From assembly GCA_050696075.1 (NCBI GenBank), contig JBOGUF010000070.1, positions 1 to 7,173 on the forward strand: a DNA stretch of 7,173 bases, given 5' to 3'. Every line of letters begins with the position of its first letter. Position 1 is the first letter of the stretch. The position numbers were made by a program, and so were the translations under genes. Under the pieces are notes generated by a model. It saw only the letters and a program-made list of their open reading frames with translations, had not been told where the DNA came from and searched no databases. Positions 1 through 4,430 of this stretch are shown one piece after another. Source of the stretch: JBOGUF01 sp050696075. GTDB lineage: Bacteria; Chloroflexota; Chloroflexia; Thermomicrobiales; UBA6265.

Positions 1-42
1 TTCCAGGGCTGAGCACGGGGCACGATTGCCACAGCCCTGGAA
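1..42. repeat. 11-bp perfect inverted repeat (possible terminator or REP-like element)
   Basis: TTCCAGGGCTG at 1-11 is the exact reverse complement of CAGCCCTGGAA at 32-42, with a 20-nt loop. It lies about 50 bp downstream of the stop of the minus-strand gene at 95-1666, where a transcription terminator would be expected. No T tract is visible, but the left arm touches the window edge, so a tract on the minus strand would fall outside. A competing 5-bp hairpin, AGCCC (33-37) with GGGCT (43-47), shares the right arm. It may be a terminator or one copy of a dispersed palindrome. Confidence 0.4.
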
Positions 43-94
43 GGGCTTCGTCGGTTGAGACCTGGACTTCAGTCCGGGGAATCGACCGATCGCC

Positions 95-1666
95 TTACGG
101 CGCGTTGGCCGCGAGAGCGGCGTCGATGGCGTCGACCGCCAACTCGAGCTCAACGTCGTCCGGCGCCCAAAGGGTGATGATCGTGTGGCCGTCGCGTGGC
201 CCCCAGATGAAGAGCAGCCTCGACCCGAACAGATCGGTCTCTTCGACGGCGAGGAGGTACGCCGTATCGGCAACATAGTCGGATTGGGTGACCGCGAAGG
301 GTGGCGGGTCGCCGGTGATCGCCTGCTCGGAGAAGCCCTCTGCTTCGATTTGGGGCAGCGCCTCGGCGGCGGTCATGTCGGCGGGCAGGGACGTGATGTT
401 GACGACAACACTCATGTCGGCGTCGCCCGAGGGCTGCTCGTACACGTAGTGCATCGACTCGGTGGCGAAGGGGTAGACCCCTGGGATTCCGTTGTGCAAG
501 GGGTCGTCGTGCAGCTCGTGGCCGGCGATCTCGTGTGGCATCACAGCGACGACCTGATCCAGCGTCAGGTCGGGCGTGGCGACCGTGCCGATGCCCCACG
601 GCGGCGCGTCGCCGATCTGGCCGTCGCCGAGCGGCGTAAAGTCCGGCGCATAGGTGGCGATCTGCTCGGCGACGAATCCGGCATCGCGCCCGAAGAACCA
701 GGCCCAATCGCCGTTGATCTCAACCAGCCGGACCGTGCCCTCGACCAGCGTCTCCTCGCCGGCCGGCCCAAACGGCTGGACAAAGCTCATCTCGGCGGTC
801 TGGGGGTAGGTCTTGCCGGAGACCGGCCAAGTCCAGTCGAGGAAGCGCACGCCGGTGATCTCGGTGATGATCCCTGGTTGTTGGGGTGCGTACTCGTCTG
901 CGAACCAACCGACGACGGCCGCCCGCGGGATGGTGGCGCGGGCCTCGGGGTGCATCTGGTTGTAAAGCTGGTCGAAGCCGGCGGCCGCTTCGAGCTCGGA
1001 GAGCGCGATTGCCGACTCCGCGGCGGCGTCCCCCTCGGCGGACAGCGAAGCGCCAGGCGAACCCTCGGTCACCTCGCCGCTGTCGGCCGAACCTTCAGTC
1101 GATTCGCCGTTGCCGGCCGTCGCGGCGGGGACGAGGTAGATGTCGCAGACAATTTCGGCCGGGCTGGCCACCTCGATGAAGAGGGCGCCGTAGTCGTCGA
1201 ATGACGGCCCTTCGCGGACGCTACCCGCATCGTCCGTGCAGACCGCGCCGCCGATCGGCGGGTTCTCTGTTTGGGAGAATCGGTTGTCGACGACCACCGT
1301 CGTCGACTCGCCGGATGGGAGCGGGATGAGGGCGGAGACGCCGCCACGTTCCGGCGTCGTCTCGACGAAGTGCCGACCAGGCCCCTCGCCACCGGTCTTA
1401 CCCCACCAGATTGAGAGATTGACGTCGGTTGGGTCAGGGGTGTCAGTACAGTCGGCGGGGAAAGCGGCGCCCGTGTATCCGGGTGGACAGAGCCGTGGTT
1501 GGACGACGATCGCGATCGTCTCCCCGGTTTGGGCCGCGGCCATGCTGACGGCGGTCAGGCCGTGCAATTGCAGCCCGGCGATGATGCAGGCCAGGGCGAG
1601 CGCCATGCGTGCCGCGAGGCCGCATCGCGTGCGAATCGCCGTGCGCCGGGTATCGGCGTCTTTCAT
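95..1666 (-). CDS. secreted three-part protein of unknown function
   Basis: Product of 523 aa, not a family I can name. The ATG at 1666 is chosen because AAGGAG lies 7 nt upstream of it; the frame also stays open to a TTG at 1699, which has no such site. The N-terminus (residues 1-46) has several Arg followed by a hydrophobic stretch (about 21-43) ending in AAAQ, a signal peptide with a long n-region. A first domain (about 48-182) has four Cys (60, 73, 143, 174), with CPPGYTG at 60-66, and could form two disulfides in a small beta-sandwich. Residues 183-218 are a low-complexity Glu/Gly/Ser/Ala linker. Residues 219-345 (LSELEAAAGFDQLYNQMHPE onward, then a beta-rich part with GDWAWFFGRD) look like an NTF2-like fold. 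The last part (about 375-523) is alpha/beta and ends in a helix. The gene ends in TAA at 95-97. The next minus gene upstream ends 231 bp before this start, so separate transcription is likely. Domain folds are inferred from pattern only. Confidence 0.85.
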   Translation of the reverse strand: MKDADTRRTAIRTRCGLAARMALALACIIAGLQLHGLTAVSMAAAQTGETIAIVVQPRLCPPGYTGAAFPADCTDTPDPTDVNLSIWWGKTGGEGPGRHFVETTPERGGVSALIPLPSGESTTVVVDNRFSQTENPPIGGAVCTDDAGSVREGPSFDDYGALFIEVASPAEIVCDIYLVPAATAGNGESTEGSADSGEVTEGSPGASLSAEGDAAAESAIALSELEAAAGFDQLYNQMHPEARATIPRAAVVGWFADEYAPQQPGIITEITGVRFLDWTWPVSGKTYPQTAEMSFVQPFGPAGEETLVEGTVRLVEINGDWAWFFGRDAGFVAEQIATYAPDFTPLGDGQIGDAPPWGIGTVATPDLTLDQVVAVMPHEIAGHELHDDPLHNGIPGVYPFATESMHYVYEQPSGDADMSVVVNITSLPADMTAAEALPQIEAEGFSEQAITGDPPPFAVTQSDYVADTAYLLAVEETDLFGSRLLFIWGPRDGHTIITLWAPDDVELELAVDAIDAALAANAP

Positions 1667-1673
1667 GCGTGTA

Positions 1674-1679
1674 CTCCTT
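1674..1679 (-). promoter_or_regulatory. ribosome binding site that decides the start of the gene at 95-1666
   Basis: On the minus strand this reads AAGGAG, 7 nt before the ATG at 1666. It lies inside the longer open frame that begins with TTG at 1699, so it argues for the inner ATG. The resulting protein begins MKDADTRR. Confidence 0.7.
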
Positions 1680-1775
1680 GATCCGAGTCCCGTATTCAAC
1701 CGTGGTCTCGGTGGACCATGGCGTCGTGGTGCCCGATGTGACGAGTCGCCACGGCGGGGGCCCGCGCCTAGAGAA

Positions 1776-1802
1776 CCCTACCGCGCTGAGCGTGGCGTAG
1801 GG
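1776..1802. repeat. short inverted repeat in the gap between two minus-strand genes
   Basis: CCCTAC at 1776-1781 pairs with GTAGGG at 1797-1802 around a 15-nt GC-rich interior. It lies between the stop at 1898 and the ATG at 1666, so it could be an operator, an attenuator in the leader, or a terminator arm. No T run follows it on either strand. The role is uncertain. Confidence 0.3.
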
Positions 1803-1841
1803 AATCGGTTAAATGACTGAATCACACGAAGGAGACCATTA

Positions 1842-1847
1842 AGTATA
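1842..1847 (-). promoter_or_regulatory. possible -10 element for the gene at 95-1666
   Basis: The minus strand reads TATACT here, close to the TATAAT consensus, in a locally AT-rich patch (about 1801-1850) within otherwise GC-rich DNA. No good -35 box stands 16-18 nt upstream. The site would give a leader of roughly 170 nt. This is a weak call based on one hexamer and the local composition. Confidence 0.25.
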
Positions 1848-1869
1848 TCTGGGGAGCCCGTGTCGATCG

Positions 1870-1895
1870 CCGGGCAACCGCCGGGGTCTTGCCGG
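1870..1895 (-). terminator. weak hairpin just after the membrane-protein gene
   Basis: On the minus strand CCGGCAA (1895-1889) can pair with TTGCCCGG (1877-1870) with one bulged base, a few nt past the TAG stop at 1898-1900. There is no T tract after it, so it is not a classical intrinsic terminator. Confidence 0.25.
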
Positions 1896-1897
1896 CG

Positions 1898-2902
1898 CTA
1901 CCGATGCGCGTCTCGCGTCTCGGGTGCGACCTCGTGACGAGCGGGGATGGTCGCGGTGTGCATCGGTCGGTAGGAAAGGGTCAATCCGAGTGTCAGGAGC
2001 AGCGCGCCGATGATCGCTGGGGCGAGGTGGACCAGGTCGTCGTAGCCGACGATCGGGTGGATGCCGATCGCGCAGCCGAAACCGACCAAGCCGGCGAGGA
2101 AGAGCACCTGCCAGAGCGCATGGGTTGGTCGCCCGCACCAGATGCAGAGCAGCGTAATGATGCCGGCGGTCATGGTGGCGCCGCCGTACCCGGCCCGGTC
2201 GTGCGCGATCACGGGAACGAGGCGGTCGTTGATTGCCCGCAGTTGTGCCGGCTCCAGTCCGATGAAGTCGATATCCTGAGGCACGAAGACCCGTGTCATG
2301 CCCAGCAGCGTGATTGTCAGGCCGCCGCCGATCATACCGAGCGCCGTCGCCAGCAAACACACCCGCCCGATGCCGGCCGCGGTGCGCCACGAGATCTCAG
2401 TGCCCGGTTCCAGCAGGACCCGGATGCCGACCAGGGGCGATACCAGCGTTCGCGCGCGCAGCACGCCGGCGAAGAAGCAGGGCAGCAGCGCCAGCGTCGC
2501 CGTCAGGTGCCAGGTATCGAGATAGCCGAATCCGAGATAGGCCAGGAAGCTGCCGAATCCCACCGTGCCGCTGACCGCCAGCGTCCACCATGCCCACGCC
2601 TCGCCCGCCGAGAGGGGAAAGGCGATCAGCCAGAGGTAGAGCAACCCGATCGAGATGATGGCGCCGCCGAAGGCGACGCGGTCGTGGAACATGAAGTCGA
2701 CGACCCGGCAGCCGGCGATCGCGCAGAGGTCGTCGGCGCTCATGCCCAGGTGCGCGACGTCGTGCGGCAGGAACTGTTCCCCGGCCGCCAGGAAGAGCGC
2801 GAAACCGCCGGAGAGCACCAACCCGAGCGCCGTGAATTGCAGGAGTGGGCGGCCGTCGGCGACGGCCGCCGGCAGCAATCCCGGGTCCCGATTCGTCGTC
2901 AT
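1898..2902 (-). CDS. eight-helix membrane protein built from two homologous four-helix halves
   Basis: Product of 334 aa; I do not recognise a named family. The ATG at 2902 has GGGAG 4 nt upstream (2907-2911). Hydrophobic segments lie at about 21-41, 78-97, 103-123, 131-148, 178-202, 238-258, 263-283 and 290-311, which reads as eight transmembrane helices with a polar C-terminal tail. The two halves align. FLPHDVAHLG (44-53) matches FVPQDIDFIG (206-215). FHDRVAFGGA (72-81) matches AHDRAGYGGA (233-242). GFG occurs at 115-117 and 274-276. YLDTWHL (127-133) matches YDDLVHL (287-293). This is a parallel tandem duplication of a four-helix unit. His73-Asp74-Arg75, Asp129 and His132 recur as His234-Asp235-Arg236, Asp289 and His292; such paired polar residues at membrane faces often bind a metal or cofactor or carry protons, but that is inference. 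There is no signal peptide beyond the first helix. It is divergent from the gene starting at 3249. A transporter or a membrane-bound redox or sensor unit are all possible. Confidence 0.85.
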   Translation of the reverse strand: MTTNRDPGLLPAAVADGRPLLQFTALGLVLSGGFALFLAAGEQFLPHDVAHLGMSADDLCAIAGCRVVDFMFHDRVAFGGAIISIGLLYLWLIAFPLSAGEAWAWWTLAVSGTVGFGSFLAYLGFGYLDTWHLTATLALLPCFFAGVLRARTLVSPLVGIRVLLEPGTEISWRTAAGIGRVCLLATALGMIGGGLTITLLGMTRVFVPQDIDFIGLEPAQLRAINDRLVPVIAHDRAGYGGATMTAGIITLLCIWCGRPTHALWQVLFLAGLVGFGCAIGIHPIVGYDDLVHLAPAIIGALLLTLGLTLSYRPMHTATIPARHEVAPETRDAHR

Positions 2903-3084
2903 TGGTCTCCCGCTGGGGGGGCCTCGCCACCGCCCGGTATCATTGGCGCTGGTGACGCCACGGGCGATCCGGCAGGTGTCCAGGGTGAGACGGGGGCGGC
3001 AGCCTCAGCCCACGATGCTTGGAGGCGCGTCACCATCCGTCCTCCCATGTCGTCGATTCTGATCCCCACGACAGGATAACGTCG

Positions 3085-3099
3085 CCGGGCGTCGCCCGG
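3085..3099. repeat. 15-bp palindrome CCGGGCGTCGCCCGG
   Basis: CCGGGC (3085-3090) and GCCCGG (3094-3099) are exact inverted arms around GTC, and the flanking G and C of that centre also match. It sits 6 bp beyond a minus-strand TACAAT, about where a transcript toward the gene at 1898-2902 would begin. That position would suit a repressor operator or a 5'-end hairpin. The function is inferred from position only. Confidence 0.35.
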
Positions 3100-3105
3100 T
3101 TCCCT

Positions 3106-3111
3106 ATTGTA
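3106..3111 (-). promoter_or_regulatory. possible -10 box for the membrane-protein gene
   Basis: The minus strand reads TACAAT, one base from TATAAT. The only -35-like TTGGGT upstream is 13 nt away, which is too close for a standard promoter, so an alternative sigma factor or an activator would be needed. The implied leader to the ATG at 2902 is about 195 nt. Confidence 0.3.
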
Positions 3112-3134
3112 CCCAACGGGTTGTACCCAATGGG
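3107..3134. repeat. tandem 14-bp direct repeat TTGTACCCAAYGGG
   Basis: TTGTACCCAACGGG (3107-3120) is followed at once by TTGTACCCAATGGG (3121-3134), 13 of 14 bases identical. Two abutting copies next to a -10-like hexamer and a palindrome look like tandem binding sites for a regulator serving one or both divergent genes. A chance slippage duplication is the alternative. Confidence 0.5.
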
Positions 3135-3234
3135 CGACATCGGGTGCGTTTCGGGAATTCAGGAGCATGGGCAAGCGTTGCACTGTCGTGGGCTCCCGCG
3201 GAATGGCCGTGGGCAATCCCGTTCGTAGCAGCAT

Positions 3235-3242
3235 AGGGGAGG
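3235..3242 (+). promoter_or_regulatory. ribosome binding site that selects the ATG at 3249
   Basis: AGGGGAGG at 3235-3242 ends 6 nt before the ATG at 3249 and only 3 nt before an in-frame GTG at 3246. The spacing favours the ATG, giving a protein that begins MGAWPNGRG. Confidence 0.65.
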
Positions 3243-3248
3243 AACGTG

Positions 3249-3455
3249 ATGGGAGCATGGCCAAATGGGCGCGGTGTGGCCGCGCTGCTGTTGGGTCTGA
3301 TGCTCATGGGGAGTGCGACCGCCGCAACGGCGATGGCCCAGCCGGTGGTGCCGCTGGCGGGATCGCCGGAGGCGCTCGTCCGCCAACTGCTGACGACGCC
3401 GTTCTCCGTGGATCCGCACGAGGATGCCGGCAATGATCAGAGCGACTTGCGGTGA
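3249..3455 (+). CDS. frame segment 1 of the broken secreted protein (signal peptide and start of domain 1)
   Basis: This is what would be translated without repair: 68 aa comprising the signal peptide and the opening helix of domain 1 (GSPEALVRQLLTTPF), then a TGA at 3453-3455. The next segment's frame contains a GTG at 3452 overlapping that TGA. Re-initiation there is conceivable, but it would make the rest without an export signal. Confidence 0.5.
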   Translation: MGAWPNGRGVAALLLGLMLMGSATAATAMAQPVVPLAGSPEALVRQLLTTPFSVDPHEDAGNDQSDLR

Positions 3456-4027
3456 GCGCGGTCTGGAATGACCCGGCCGACGGCTTCCTGGACGAGACGG
3501 TCGGCGCCGTCCAGGTGATCTTCCCGCGTGTTCCGCACGCGGCCCTCAGCTACCGAGTCTACGCCGACGAAGCCGCCGCCGGGGCGGCGATGGAGCGGGA
3601 TGTGACCGAGAACGCGCCGAATGTGGACGCGCCGGTCTCGACTCCCGAAGGGTTCGAGGAGGATCCAGTTGTCCTGATCGAAGCTGGCGACGAGTCGATC
3701 TGCATCGTGCAGATCGACAACGTCCTGGTGACAGCGCGGGCGGAGGACGGCGCTCTGATCGGTACGGTGGCGCTAGCCGCGATCTTAGCCGGGCACCTCG
3801 AGAACGTCCTATCGGGCAGTCTGCCGGTCGCGAGCCCGGTCGCCGATGGACCGCTAACTGGGACCGACCCCTGGATGCTGTACGACCGGCTGCTGGTTGA
3901 GCCGTTCGCGATGGATGAGTTGCCGGCCGAGTCCACCGACGTGCGGATCGAGGCCTGGACCGACTACAACGACGACCCGCGGGCGTGGTTGGCGGTCTCC
4001 TCGTCTACTTCGGCGCCGAGGAGTTGA
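3452..4027 (+). CDS. frame segment 2 of the broken secreted protein (most of domain 1, linker, start of domain 2)
   Basis: Open for 191 codons from the GTG at 3452. True homology to domain 2 runs only to about 3982 (DYNDDPR). The remaining codons to the TGA at 4025-4027 read the wrong frame and give a Ser-rich tail with no match. Taken alone it lacks a signal peptide and a ribosome binding site of its own, so it is better read as part of the larger gene. Confidence 0.5.
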   Translation: MSAVWNDPADGFLDETVGAVQVIFPRVPHAALSYRVYADEAAAGAAMERDVTENAPNVDAPVSTPEGFEEDPVVLIEAGDESICIVQIDNVLVTARAEDGALIGTVALAAILAGHLENVLSGSLPVASPVADGPLTGTDPWMLYDRLLVEPFAMDELPAESTDVRIEAWTDYNDDPRAWLAVSSSTSAPRS

Positions 4028-4308
4028 CCGGCGTAGCCTACCTCGTCTACCCGAACCAGGCCGCGGCGGATTACTTCTACACCCTCAACACCGGCGCCAG
4101 CGTCGAGCGGGGCGGTACGCTGGCGCCCGCGCCCGTCGGCGCACTTGACGTCGCGGCCACGGTGATTGCCTACGACGAGTACGTGGTCTGCATCGCCCAG
4201 GTCGGTTATGTCACCGTGATCGGCGCAGCCGCCGGCGGCAGCGCGGACGAGGCGATCGCGCTGGCCGCCGCCGGCGTCGCGCATCTGGAGCGGGTGGCGG
4301 CGAGCTGA
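3985..4308 (+). CDS. frame segment 3 of the broken secreted protein (rest of domain 2)
   Basis: Encodes 107 aa from VVGGLLVYF to HLERVAAS. This covers the AYLVYPNQAA and CIAQVGYVTVIGA motifs of domain 2 and the closing helix. The GTG at 3985 is simply the first start-like codon in the frame; no ribosome binding site supports separate translation. Confidence 0.5.
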   Translation: MVGGLLVYFGAEELTGVAYLVYPNQAAADYFYTLNTGASVERGGTLAPAPVGALDVAATVIAYDEYVVCIAQVGYVTVIGAAAGGSADEAIALAAAGVAHLERVAAS

Positions 4309-4339
4309 GGCGGGCCGGCGGCAGAGCGGCAGGGACGGC

Positions 4340-4366
4340 AAAAGCGGAAAGGTCCCGGATTTCCGC
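4340..4366 (-). terminator. intrinsic-terminator-like hairpin for the propeller gene
   Basis: On the minus strand GCGGAAA (4366-4360) pairs perfectly with TTTCCGC (4350-4344) across a 9-nt loop, then CTTTTG follows. It lies 65 nt past the TAG of the gene at 4431-6548. The stem is moderate and the T run is only four, so it is a plausible but not strong terminator. In the plus direction the same hairpin lies 35 nt after the stop at 4308 but lacks a T tract. Confidence 0.5.
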
Positions 4367-4374
4367 GCGTCCTC

Positions 4375-4419
4375 CCCTCGTCATTCGGAATGACGGGGAA
4401 GGAGCTCGGAATGCCGGGG
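4375..4419. repeat. REP-like palindrome followed by a near-copy of its right half
   Basis: CGTCATTC (4379-4386) and GAATGACG (4388-4395) form a perfect 8-bp palindrome around one G, extended by CCC/GGG with a bulge. The right part TCGGAATGACGGGG (4385-4398) recurs as TCGGAATGCCGGGG at 4406-4419, 13 of 14 bases identical, 21 bp apart. It sits between two convergent genes, the usual place for REP-type elements and bidirectional terminators. Copies elsewhere in the genome cannot be seen from here. Confidence 0.5.
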
Positions 4420-4430
4420 GTGGACACGGG

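Larger units (their letters stand above)
2903..3248. other. divergent intergenic region with candidate control sites
   Basis: These 346 bp separate two divergent starts (2902 minus, 3249 plus). I see no convincing gene. A minus-strand open frame from 3264 to 2899 overlaps the downstream start by ATGA, but its product is Pro/Ala/Arg-rich without a fold or signal. The control-like elements cluster at 3085-3134: a 15-bp palindrome, a -10-like TACAAT on the minus strand, and a tandem 14-bp repeat. The side nearest the plus-strand gene ends in a strong ribosome binding site at 3235-3242. No clear plus-strand promoter was found. Confidence 0.5.
3249..4308 (+). pseudogene. secreted two-domain protein gene broken by two frameshifts
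   Basis: One gene spread over three successive frames; each change is what a single missing base would give. Restoring one base at each point yields a 353-aa protein ending in TGA at 4306-4308. Residues 1-30 are a signal peptide (hydrophobic 10-21, likely cleavage after AMA at 28-30). Two homologous domains follow, about 38-188 and 205-353, joined by an Ala/Ser/Pro/Val linker (189-204). LVRQLLTTPFSVD in the first aligns with LYDRLLVEPFAMD in the second; SYRVYADEAA with AYLVYPNQAA; CIVQIDNVLVTA with CIAQVGYVTVIGA. Each domain has one Cys in that last motif (152 and 315). The first break (about 3450-3453, GCGGTG) is repaired by GGG, giving DLR-VSAVW against DVRIEAW. The second (about 3981-3985, CGGGCG) is repaired by GGGG, giving DDPRGVVGGLLVYF against the VGAVQVIF of domain one. 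No other stops interrupt it. It is either recently inactivated or carries sequencing errors in G runs. Function unknown; probably extracytoplasmic. Confidence 0.8.

Noticed and set aside
185..1204. Plus-strand open frame of 339 codons opposite the first secreted-protein gene
   Set aside because: Gly/Arg/Val/Asp-rich product without motifs. The minus-strand reading has a signal peptide, paired Cys and a good ribosome binding site.
1889..3079. Plus-strand open frame of 396 codons opposite the membrane-protein gene
   Set aside because: The product is Asp/Arg/Gln/Glu-rich with no fold, the start has no ribosome binding site, and the opposite strand has clear helices and internal homology. Long antisense frames are common in GC-rich DNA.
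2899..3264. Minus-strand open frame of 121 codons overlapping the membrane-protein start by ATGA
   Set aside because: The overlap would suit translational coupling, but the product is Pro/Ala/Arg-rich without domains or signal, runs across the control-like repeats and invades the opposite gene's start. A short leader peptide inside it cannot be excluded.
3434..3460. Programmed -1 frameshift at the first break of the secreted-protein gene
   Set aside because: No slippery heptamer of the X-XXY-YYZ type and no strong downstream hairpin were seen. A second, similar break further on fits lost bases better.
3440..3460. Two separate, translationally coupled genes at the TGA/GTG overlap
   Set aside because: Aligning the two internal domains shows the break falls inside one domain, so the parts would not fold as independent proteins.
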